Below, piece by piece: positions 11,222-22,369 of a stretch of 64,000 bases of DNA (the stretch's first letter is position 1; each line of letters starts with the position of its first letter). The translations under genes and the position numbers were made by a program. The notes beneath the pieces were generated by a model. The model had not been told where the DNA came from. It ran no database searches and was given only the letters and a program-made list of their open reading frames with translations. Where the stretch lies: positions 62,001 through 126,000 of the forward strand of contig WFMF01000469.1 of the NCBI GenBank assembly GCA_011033025.1. The letters run 5' to 3'. The DNA is from Beroe forskalii. Taxonomy: Eukaryota; Ctenophora; Nuda; Beroida; Beroidae.

Positions 11222-12600
11222 GCAGCATGGCGAGTGATGTATCAATGACATCATTCTGACGTATCACTAACAATAACACCAGTCACTTCAGTCTGACGTA
11301 CAATGGCTTCAGTCTGTCTGACGTATCGCTGACATCAGTCTCAGTATGACGTTATCATATGGTTATAGATGAATTACAGACACCAGTGTGACGTTACATG
11401 GAGCACAGACACCAGTCTGATTTTAGACGTATCAGTATCACTGACACCAGTCCTACATTTCACTGACACCAGTCTGATGTATCTGACACCAGTCTGGTGG
11501 ATTGCTGACACCACCAGTCTGGTGGATTGCTGACACCAGTCTGGCGTATCTATATCATTGACACCAGTCTGATTTATCACTAACACCAGTCTAACAGATC
11601 ATTGACACAGTCTGACATACCACTGATTCCAGTCAGACGTATCATTGACACCAGTCTAAGTAAAGACGTATCATCGACACCAGTCTGAAGTAAGCCGTAT
11701 AAATGACATCAGTCTGAAGTAAGACGTATATCGCTGACACTAGTTTGAAGTTAGACGTATCACTGAAATCAGTCTGAAATAAAGACGTGTCAATGATACT
11801 AGTCTGAAGTAAGACGTATCACCGACACCAATTTGACGTATCAATGCCCACGAGTCTGACATATAATCAACAACGGTCTGATGTATCGCTGACACCAGTC
11901 CGGAGTATCACTGACACCAGTATGATGTACCACTGACACCAGTCTTACGGATTGCTGACACCAATTTGACGAATCACTGACGCCAGTGTGACATATCATC
12001 AACAACGGTCTGATGTATCGCTGACACCAGTCCGGAATATCTCTGACACCAGTCTGGCGTATCACTGACACCAGTCTGATTTAATATCTAGCAGCAGTCT
12101 AACACATAATTGGCACCAGTCTGACATACGTACTGATTCCAGTCAGATGTATCGACACCAGTCTGAATTAAGACGTATCACTGACACCAGTCTGGTAAAG
12201 ACGTATCGCTGACACCAGCCTGATGTAAGACGTGTCAATGCTTCAATGATACCTGTCTGAAGTTAAGACGTATCACCAACACCAGTCTGATGTATCACCA
12301 AGACCGGTCTGTTCGTTAGACTTATCTGATATCACTGACACCAGTCTGACGTTAGATATATGAGTGTCACCCGTCGGAAGTTAGACGTATCCCTGACACT
12401 AGTCTGATGTTAGGCGTATCACTGACACCAGTTTGAAGTTAGACGTATCACCGACACCAATGTGACGTATCACTGACACCAGTCTGACTTATAACTGACA
12501 CCAGTCCTGACGTATTGCTGTCTCAGTATGACATATTGCTGACACCAGTCTGACGTATCACCGACACCAGTCTGACGTTAGACGTTTCACTGACTAGGAA
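11222..12600. repeat. Diverged minisatellite, ~22-bp period
   Basis: Dozens of units around the phrase GACACCAGTCTGACGTATCACT, with longer variants inserting AAGTTAGACGTA. Units vary in length (about 20-35 bp) and sequence, so the array is old. The minus-strand open frames reading DWCQRYIRPL-like repeats (11374-11586, 11841-12071) are by-products of the periodicity. Just downstream (12640-12800) is a short patch of TAACCGAA-type motifs in both orientations. Confidence 0.85.
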
Positions 12601-12977
12601 ACTGCTGGTAACTATTTGTAACAAACAGTAACTGAAATACTGGTTGACCGGACTTTTCAACTGTAACCGAAACCTTAACCGTAACCGAATGTCTTTGATT
12701 AACTGATTAGGGCAAATGGGAGGTTAACCGAATATCGAACTGTAACCGAAAACTGGTTTAACTGGCCCTTTTTGTCTAACCCTAACCCGTCACCGGATTT
12801 ATTGAAAAAAAGTTTTAGGTAACCGATCGTTTTGCTATCACTGACACAATTCTGAAAAGTTAGACGTATCAGTGATACCAATTACCAGTTTGAACTTTGC
12901 CGTATCACTGACCAGGTTGAATTTTCACTGATGTGTCGTTGTCGGTGGATCATATGATTCTGTCGTTGTACTAAAAA

Positions 12978-13325
12978 CAGGAACTGGTCGATTCAAGCCA
13001 AATAAAGCTGAAACAAGCGGAACAAACCCAAACCACCCCGAACCAACCCAAAACTTCCCCAAATGTAGGCCGAAATGATCGAAACAAGCGAATCAACCCG
13101 AAACAAGTGAATCAGCGAGTCAACCCCGCCCTAACCATAACCCGGGTTGATTTTTGGTTGACTTTCGGTGGAGGATTGTTTCGTTTGTTTCAGGTTGATT
13201 TGCTTGTTTCAGCTTGTTTCAGTTCATTCGGGGAGGTTTTTGGATTATTTCGGGGAGGTTTTTGGATTGGTTCGGGGTGGCTTCGGGTTGTTCCGCTTGT
13301 TTCGGCTTGATTTGGCTAGTTCCTA
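12978..13325. mobile_element. Foldback MITE, CAGG ends, copy 2
   Basis: Begins CAGGAACTGGTCGATTCAAG and ends in the inverted form GGCTTGATTTGGCTAGTTCC. It has the same internal GAACCAACCCAAAA and GGGGAGGTTTTTGGATT blocks as the copy at 3070-3339, and its centre is near CCCGGGTTGATTTTT. Confidence 0.65.
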
Positions 13326-13754
13326 CTTCAACTTATAGTATCGACGATGATTATTTGTATCTAGGTCCTAGAGGTCATGAACCTCTGTGATGGAAATCTT
13401 GACTATTGGTTCAGAATGCCGTGTGGCAATCACTCATAATATAGTCCCATCCAACGGGTAATGGGCTCTGTACTAACAGACGATAACGGAATCAAGCATT
13501 ATTTTGTTTCCCTTTCATTTTTACTTCCAGTTCCACTTTTTGCCTGTCGATGTTCTTCACTACATGGGCTGTATCTTTGGTAGTTAATTTCCAAACGAAA
13601 ATAAGCTACGAAGTAAGATACCATGGCTATATGATATTGACACTCAATAGAGGGATTGACCAATCAATAGGATTGTTGGATTGTATATTTAACTATGGAA
13701 TTATAATTGTTGAACTCATCCAAAGCTATACAGCCTAAAGAGTTGGAAGCAAAA

Positions 13755-13869
13755 ATGTCCAATATTGTCAATTTTGTCCAAAGTTAACCTCATTTTTGAG
13801 AATTGGACAAAAAATCATTGGACAAAATTGGACATAATTGGACAAAATTGGACTTGGCCCCGCCCCTAT
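13755..13869. mobile_element. GTCCAA foldback element, copy 2 (inverted)
   Basis: Ends TTGGACTTGGCCCCGCCCCT, the reverse complement of the start of 10024-10145. It shares the GTTAACCTNATTTTT core. With copy 1 it brackets a 3.8-kb repeat-only block containing a hAT-like MITE, the minisatellite and a CAGG foldback. Confidence 0.6.
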
Positions 13870-14101
13870 CTAACTTAGCTTATGGGTCTCAAAAGTGATT
13901 CCAAACTTCAGTGCCATATATTACACTAACTATAATGTCCTAATTAACATTTCAAAAAACTTCGAATTCAATTTTCTCGATAAAACGGAGATATGCGCCT
14001 CTTTGTATCGCATACGAGTAAAAATAATCAGACTTTACCAATTTTGTTGGGGAATGTAAGCAATCGTTTTGCGTTGACTGAGAAAAATAAAATGTGATCG
14101 G

Positions 14102-14475
14102 TCACTGATTATAGTGTTTCTGTTTAGGTTTGTGGAGGTAGCAGTGATACCTGCGTGTCGAGGTGGGAAGGTGGTAGCGATTTTGGGAAGGACCAGGGTT
14201 CCAGGAGGTTGCTACAGTGATGAGCAACCCTAGACTGGTAATGACTGTTGTTTGTGTTGTTGTATGATGGCGTGTTCTGTAAGGTCTATGTGTTGAGAGG
14301 ATCTGAGTATGGGATTGTAGTATTTGTTCCATCCCATGTAATGTCTCTGCTGTGGGAGTGATGGGATGCTGTCACGTCTGAAGTGCCGTTCATATTCTGT
14401 AATTCGTTTCACGTTTGTGGATGGGCCTGCGTGTCTGTCCGCTGTAAGACCCAGAGCAGTTGTCGCAGGTGACAA
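14102..14475 (-). pseudogene. LINE 5' relic with NPGP motif
   Basis: Minus-strand frame 14332-14102 contains SLGLLITVATSWNPGP, with NPGP at 14200-14189. A hydrophobic stretch followed by xNPGP is familiar just before the endonuclease domain of CR1/L2-type non-LTR retrotransposons, and it resembles 2A-like peptides. Here the acidic residue normally preceding NPGP is lost and the endonuclease domain does not follow, so this is at best a decayed fragment. The overlapping frame 14475-14230 also looks protein-like, consistent with a frameshift. Confidence 0.35.
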
Positions 14476-14479
14476 TCAC

Positions 14480-16555
14480 GTTGGTAGTAAAAATTGAGGG
14501 GAGGGGCCCTTTTTGTTTCGGTCAGAATGTTAGGTAGATTGCAGCTTCTGGAGTATGAAGTGTTGTTTTCGTTTTGACAGGATCTTCAGAAAAGGGGTTG
14601 TCGAGGGATGGATGGGTAGGGTAGGGAGTCATGGGGAAGAATTATTTCTGTTGACCTGTCGTGACGTCATTCTGTTGGGATTTCCCAGTTTTTGCTTCAA
14701 AAGTATGTACAAAACAACCGGCTTTTCCCCTTCAAACCCTATTATTTTTTCGGATCTTTTTTATATTTTTTATGTTCTGAAAGTTTATCAAGGTATTTTA
14801 TAAAATTTTATCCAAATTTTAAAAAAACAGCTGAGTTGTAACAATTTTAAAGGAGCATTCATCTTATATTTGCCTTTTTAATTTTAAGTTTGGGAAACCA
14901 TAGAAATTTTATGGAACTGGCTGATTTGCCCTCGCACTCAGGCACCTAAAAATTTAAAAATGTTTTAGCCGCTGTCACATTATTTTTTAAAAGCCTGCTC
15001 TCGAACATTTCCTTTTATCTAGTGCGTCAAAGCCTCTGAAGAAAAAAAAAATTTACGTATCAAAAACCCGTTTAAGGGTTTTCCCAAATTACACTTTTGA
15101 CTAATGACCCCTAGATGTTTTTTTGGGGGTTTTTTCCAAAAAATTTTTTAAAAAAATTTTCATTTTTTGAATTTTACTTTTTAAAATAAACAAAAAGGTG
15201 TTTTTATTGATTGATTTAACTCAAAAAAAGGGATTTGGAAAATTTCTGTTAAATGAACAAATTTAATTCCTTTCGATTTAAAAATTTTGAAAATTTGGAA
15301 AAGGCCCCCCAAATTTTCAGAGGGGGCCTTTAAAACTGGGGGCCTGGCCCCCAAAGGGGGTTGTCCCCTGTTTGGGTCCAACCCCACTTTATACATTTAA
15401 ATTTTAATAAACGACCGGGGAAAATTTTCAAAAAACCCCTAAAAAATTTTTTTAAATTTTATAAATAGTGTTTTAAGTTTTAAGATCAGATTCTTTTGTT
15501 AAACTATAACATTTTCAGATATTTTAAATACCTTTGGGGCAAGTAGGGGCGGAGGATAACCACCCCAGTGTAAAATGGGAAAGAGTTTTATCGACAATTG
15601 ATTGGGAAAAGCCTCCCTCCCGTTCATATATGAGGTATGTTTTGATATTTCTTTTTTTTGGGGTGTCTTGTTTAAAAACCCGAGAAAAAATGGTTGGGAA
15701 ATTTGGAAAAATGGGGAAATGAAAAAATGGGACTCAAAATTAGGGAAAATTGGGACTGGGAAAATTGAGATAATTGGGACAAAGGAGACAGAGATTAATG
15801 GGTCTCTAAAGCATTGGATTGGGATAGGGAAATTTGGGACAAATCATGGAACATTTGGGACAAAATGTGACACATTTGAACAAAGTGAGCCGGAGACAAC
15901 TGGGGCTCCGTGATTGTGTTTTTGAGCGGCAGTTTAGTGTTTTGTTTTACAGCCTGTTACATTGCTTGATTAGTGATTATTGCCGAAAGTATTGCCAGAG
16001 TCTTGAAACAGGGAAATTAACAGCGCTTATCACGCTCCCGAAGGCACTTGCTGCGTTACCGCAACTGCCACTATGTTTTCCCATCATAGGTTTTGGGATG
16101 AGAAATGGGAACACACATAACCAATGCAAACAAACACAACCAAAATATGTATTGTAGTATGAATATAACTTTCATTTCAATGATAGAAAAACTTGGATTA
16201 AATGTTAAAAAATAAATGTCTGTTTTTCAACTTTTTGTTGTCCTTAATGTCCCAGTTGTCCCAATTGTCCGAAAAACCAGTCCCAAACTCAGAAAAAGTA
16301 AATTTGGACAGTGACACTCCCCCCTTACTTTAGCAAAAGCCCGTGTAAATAAGCAAGAATTAGGGGGTCACCCCTCATATCAAACAAGATGTTGAGATAT
16401 GAGTTGGCCAGGGGCGTGTACCAACACTTTGACGGTGGTATCGAGTCCATAGGTCCAACATTGCCCTTATGAGGCTTCGGTAGGAACAGGAGAAAGAGCT
16501 TTGCATTCGATTCGTCTCGACGAGCTAATCCCTTTTAGTGTAGTTGTTCGTCAAA
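14480..16555. other. Gene-free stretch of degraded repeats
   Basis: Mostly T-rich and A-rich runs. Around 15300-15380 there are GGGGGCCTGGCCCCCAAAGG-type phrases resembling the GC-rich interior of the hAT-like elements. From 15690 to 15900 GGGACAAA / TTGGGAC units recur, and their complement (TGTCCCAATTGTCC) is at 16250-16275, so this may be a large decayed foldback. Open frames (15534-16157) only reflect those units. Confidence 0.4.
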
Positions 16556-16559
16556 ATCG

Positions 16560-19500
16560 GACAAAAATGGCCAAGTTTTGGCCTTGCGAAGCGGGCGTGC
16601 CAAAGTGGCAGTTGGCCTATTTTTTGGCCTAAAGATGGCCATTATGGCCAAAATTTTAGAGATGCGCTTAAAACTTGTTTTGCTCATCATTTAGGTCAAC
16701 ATTGATGTGCAAAATAATTTATAAGTGAATTGGACCTTTATTTTGGCCATTTTACCCATATAAAAACCTTCAAATATCCACAAAATCGCTTATGTAACCT
16801 CAGTTTGCGATTTTGCCCAAGTTGACTTCACACTTTCCGCTATAGTCCAACGCATTTTTGCACTGACCCCCAAAATCGAATATAACAAGCTGATTTCACG
16901 TGGATCTGTTCATATTGAGTCCCCTGAGGTCCCAGAAAAAAGTCAACAAAATCGGAGTGGGGCAAATACACGATTTTTTTTCAATTTTCCTCAGGCGCAT
17001 GGGCGCAGATGTTCAAAATACGATATCTCTCAGCTTCTGAGATGAGATACAAACCTCCATGACACCTCTCAAATGACCGCAATGGTCGACTTATGTTGGG
17101 GCGGATGAGGTTTCGAGACCCCAAATCCTTTACTTTTCAAAGATATCGTCAAAAAACCTATGCACAAGTAGCTTATCTGAGCATACGCAGGTAATATGGC
17201 ATACAAGTCGCTAAATTTTCGACATTAACCATCATGAAGTGAAAATAGTGAGCTCATTATACATTGATCAGATGTTTTTGGATCAGCTGAAGTAACAAAA
17301 TAGTTCTGAGTGGTTTGAACAATGATATTTTGGCTATGCAGTATGCAATTCCCTCATCTCAGACACATCTAAATCCGAAAATTATGATTAGGTTTATAAG
17401 TTCATCGACTCCATTTGAAGCTATTTCATGAATGACTACCAAAATAATTTATTGGTTTACTTTTGCCTTGGTTAGTGGGTACTATCAAGGCTAATCATTG
17501 GCATTTTTTCCCATCAGAAATTTAAAATTTTGGCAAAAAATTGTAAAAGATAATTCTAATATAGTCCTAGAAATAAAATGAATTTTTTGGTTTCATACAT
17601 ATGGAAAACACATGGCCTTCCTATCATGGCGGGGACAGGAACTCAAACTTAAAACCCCACCCACCAAAAAATGGTTGAAAGCAAAAAGTATTAAGAAACA
17701 TGTTATCTAGATTGATAGATAGCGAAGGCTCATAACTCACGGATGGGTCTGGGGAAATACAAAATTGTTTGCAAACCCCATGATCATGTAAAGATGTAAT
17801 TTTATTTCAGATTTCCATTATTTTAAAAACCCCCCTTTACTTTCAAGAAAATTTTAAAATGGGATGTATTCTTTTTTGATGGACACAGGAACATCCAGGA
17901 GATTTCAGTTTGATTAGATATGTTAGTTTTTTTCCCGGGGTTTCTGATTTTTATTGTAAAAAAGAAGAATCATAATAGGGTTTTAATTACGCAGTTGGCA
18001 GTTGTCCATTATAGTTAATGATACCTCATGATTGTAACCATGATAACTGAGATGAACGAGTATCGATATGCTGTTCTGGATCAATGTTCATTGAAATACC
18101 CTCAATCCTCCTTCGCTATGGTATGAACATTAAATGTTCAGTTGAGACAAGTTATAATATATTTCAAGTCTATGTTTATACATTTTAGTATGACTCTGAA
18201 GAAATTTTCATATCAATAAAAAGCTGAAGATAAGTTATAAGTAGATCGTACATTTCCTACGCAATATCTAACTGTCTTCTTGAGTTTTTCAAAATTGAAT
18301 AAATCATTCACACTCAATCATCCCTTATCGTTTAATCCAACTTCATTCTGTTATTGCAAATCTTTCAAGCATACATCATTGCTTGAACCCCAACTCAAGA
18401 CATTTCCCACTCTGTGAATCTTTCCATGGTCATCGTCCAGATTCCAAAAGGATATATAATGACATAATGGTTTCGAAGCACCCAAGATTGTAAAAATTTA
18501 AGGCTGGGTTTTGGGATATATTCATATATCCCAAACATAGCTGCTGAACTTGAGAATCCTTTGGCTGGGCAGTTATGTGTCCCACATAATATGTAGGGCA
18601 AGGCTTCGAAAAGTAAGACAAGGAGAATTGGTTCCCTCTTCCTGGTATACAATCAGGCGACCTTTCTTTAGGTGTATTTTCGGGAAGCCCAGAAAATAGG
18701 GCTAAACCCACAAGGCAGGGCAAAAGGAGGGCTTTACAGGGCAACGTCCAAACAGCAGGGCATGGCAGGACACCCTGCTGAAAATAGGGCATTTCGGCTT
18801 CCAAAGCTAACTGTCAAGAAGGAATTCACTCAAAAAACACGTGAAGTTACATTTGAACTGCTTGCTGTTGCTTTGATAGGCTGTTCTATAACATCTGCCT
18901 CTTATTAAATTGTTAAAGTATGTCGCCACTGGTCAAATGTTGGTTTTGCTGTTCTTGTAGAAGCTGCTTACTATATTCTAGCCATACCTGATACTACCAT
19001 GAAAATAGCTATATTTGGATTATTTAAACTCAGTTAAGACCAAAGTGGGTTCGACACAACTTCATGAATGATGAACCTACAAACCTAATCATCATTTTCG
19101 ACAATTCAGTTTTTGGACCTATATGAGCCTGAGGGAATTGCATACTGCTGTAAAATAGCAGCGTTCAATCCACTGAGAACTATTTTTGTAACTTCAGCTG
19201 ATCCAATGACATCTGATCCATGGCTAATTAGTCACTATTTTCACTTCATGGTGGTTTATGTCGAAATTGCTTGACTTGTACACATATTACCTGTATGCTC
19301 AAGATAAGCTACTTGCGTATAGGTTTTTGACGATATCTTGAAAAGTAAAGGATTTGGGGTCTCGGAAACCCTCATCCGCCCAACATAAGTCGACCATTGC
19401 GGTCATTTTGAGGTGCTCATGGAGGTCTGTATCTCATTCCAAGAAGCTGAGATATCGTATTTTGAACATACACGCCCAGCAGCGCCTGAGGAAAATTGAA

Positions 19501-19960
19501 AAAAATCATTTGCCCCACCTGATTTTGGTAGACTTTTTTGTGGGACCTCAGGGACTCAATATGAACAGATCCACGTGAAATCAGCTTGTTATATTCGATT
19601 TTGGGGGTCAGCCTATTTTTATGCAAAAATGCGTTGGACTACTACTCCGCCATTTTTCAATGTTTTCGCATGAAACTTTCAGAAACATTTAAAATGGCGG
19701 AATAGAATTGGAAACTGTGAAGTCCATTTAAGGGCAAAATCGCAAACTAAGATATTAGTGATTTAATTGGATTTTGAAGTTAAAAAAGGGCCTAACTTTT
19801 TTGACCTAAATGAAAAGGGCAAAACAGGTTTAAGCTCAGATTTTTCCAAAAATGGCCTGGCATCTTTGGTCAAAAATACTACTTTTGGGGGCCCAACCCA
19901 AAAAAGGCAATAATTCATGCTAGCCAGACGTTGCCTGCCCCATATTTTTTTCAATATGCG
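16560..19960. mobile_element. Large element with ~0.9-kb inverted arms
   Basis: The left arm (about 16560-17425) and right arm (about 19050-19960) are imperfect inverted copies. Shared blocks in mirrored order: AGGTCAA/TTGACCT, GGTCAGTGC-side GACCCCCAAAATCG, AGCTGATTTCACGTGGATCT, CAATTTTCCTCAGGCGC, GATATCTCAGCTTCT, CGACTTATGTTGGGCGGATG, CAAATCCTTTACTTTTCAA, GTATGCAATTCCCTC, ATGATTAGGTTT. The ~1.6-kb centre has no recognisable transposase; its best frame (minus strand 18804-18430) has no known motif. Outer ends are blurred, with CG-rich DNA at 19970-20330. It looks like a non-autonomous long-TIR or foldback transposon. Confidence 0.7.
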
Positions 19961-22369
19961 AGTCGGGGCGCGCGCGCTAGGGGGCCAGGCAACGCCTGGC
20001 AACTTATTGCTAAACGCGTATATCCCTGTTATCGTCGCGTTGCCCTAACCTGGTTAGGGGAATCGTCGCGCGGCGCATTGCCGTACGTTGTATGGCCCGC
20101 TGACGTCGATGAGAATCAGCGCCGCGCGCGACTGCAATTCTCGAGAGGTCTGTCAACGTCAGACAAGCGCTGGCTTGGCAGAGTGTGTGTCCCACGTGTG
20201 AGCGCACGGCGCGTACACACACCTATGCGGGCTTAGGAACCTTGCTTAACACGAATATCCGCTGCATAATGGCTCGCGCCTTTCGATCTAAGGAAATTAG
20301 CGCGTGGTGAATACACACCTGGCTTTGGAGTTTGGAAATAGAAAACGTCTGACAAGCAAATATAAGTTTAATTTTTCAATAAACAACCAATAAATAACCA
20401 ATTGAACAGTTATTGGTCTCGAATTGAAATGCTTTTTTCTGAAGGACTTTTAATTTTCCATACCTATAACTATTTTGCACCCTGGGCCCGCAATTAGGAA
20501 TTTTAAAATAATTCAAGTTGACTTTTTGAATTGATCTACTAGAATTCTCGCAAACACATTCTCGCAAACACATTCTCACAAGTGAAATTTTGTTATACAT
20601 CAATCATATTTTTCCACACCTTTTCTTAAATTTTCTTTAATTTGAAGTTCAAACATTGAATTTGCCTCTCGATAGATGTTACCCTCAGCCTCGGGATTGG
20701 AGTTTCATTGTAACTTACCCTGAGATGCTACTCCTTTTCTATTTTATTTGAAACTTCTGACCAGCTAGCACTGCTTCTACATCATCTTATGTTGTAAATT
20801 TATTACTTTTAATGAATAATTGCACCTTTAATTCTGTTGTATGACTGATATTGCTCTTTGAGCTCACAATTAGAAGTGTATTAGAATAGTTAATTAATTA
20901 TTATTTCTGGTTTGAGGGCAATGCTGCAATCTTTTGCCTTCTTTTCTCAAGACTGCTTGGGTAACCAACTGGCTTCAAGCCATATTTTTTGTTTTTACTC
21001 CTTAAATGTTCAGCAATTTTTATAACTTTTAATTTCATTTTTATTACTCAGCAGGTCCTCTGGAGTTTTGATTCTTAAGTTTTGATTCTTAGTCTAAGTA
21101 GAAAGACAAGGTCGGTTTAATCAACTGTACCAGTGGTGGCCATGTTGAGCATTGAGACTGTCCCTAGTACACTGGGTGGAGAGCGTGAACTCTAGGGTAG
21201 TTTTAGGCCACCTGACTGCTGGGTATATTCTGAGGTGAGAGCAGCCAGTCTGTCCAGGACCTCTCCTGACTGGCAAGCTGCCAATGCCCATGACATCATT
21301 CAGACTGCAAAGCAAGACAAGGCTTGCCTGCAGATTAAGTCAGAGATCTTCCAAAGGTGGCTATGAACCACCCCTCTTCGTCTAGATGGGTCACAGGGAG
21401 GTCTGATCCAGCCACACTGTGTAAATAATATTCCCATCAATTGGGATTTAACTGGGCTCAATGGGCGAAGTCCAGTTCAAGGATACTTCCTGTAACAGAA
21501 GGAAGGAACTAGTTGTTTAGTGGTACTATTAATTTGTTGTTATTTTTGCTGTTGTTGGTGTTGTTGTGGTTGTTGTGGTTGTTATTGTTGTTGCTGTTCA
21601 TCTTCTTGGTGAAATTGGCTCAGTGAATTGTGGGATTTTGTTAAAGCATTCAGATCCGACAAAAAAATTTATGATTACCAAGTGTTGTGGATGTCGGATA
21701 AAGACATATAATGAACGTAATTTCCTTGATGTACTTAGAGCTTCTGAAACTAGCACACTACATCTTGTGGTTGGGGGAGCCTTGGGTGCCGGTCAAATAA
21801 ATGCATTCAACCCCAAAACATGGTTGCAAGTCCGTGTGCCACAGTGTTAGCTTTCACTACACCATATAATTTTTGGTGTCTCATGCTTTATTTGGATCTG
21901 CCTAGCTCTCTGATGAAGACATTTCTTTCATCAAAGACTATGGTTGGAGTTGTTGGAGAGTTCTATGGCTTGACTACAAAGATGACTGTATTTGTTCTAC
22001 AAAGAAGATGTTGTGGATGTCTGTGAAAAAGGGTAATGCTTCAACTGGCACATTACTGATCACAGCTAATTAAAAGAGGTTTTGTGGATGGGCAGTGTCC
22101 AAAATCGCGACCTGAAGTTGAATAATATTTTAAAGGTACAATTGCAAAATTTTGAGCATTTTTAAGATGCATTTTGTATCCATTTTTGTCCACAAGACCC
22201 TCATCACAAGAGTATGGAAATGAAGACCCTTTGTCTTTCATTCGTTTAATAACAGTATGCTTTTCCCGGGGCAAGCCTTCTTTTTATTTTTTGGAATGGA
22301 CTGCTTGGGTAACTGACTGGCCATGGGCCAAGTTTTTTTTTTTTTTGATTCTATTCAGATTCATAGCTT
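19961..22369. other. Gene-free stretch before the LINE
   Basis: 19970-20330 is CG-rich with GCGCGCGC runs and no coding. A (GTT)n-like microsatellite lies at about 21535-21605. A phrase GACTGCTTGGGTAAC is present at 20952 and again at 22302, so both sit in copies of one dispersed repeat. Short frames at 21566-22026 were not recognised and could be decayed LINE 5' sequence. Confidence 0.4.

Noticed and set aside
11222..12600. Array that could be mistaken for a CRISPR
   Set aside because: Units are contiguous and variable with no constant repeat separated by unique spacers, and the DNA is eukaryotic.
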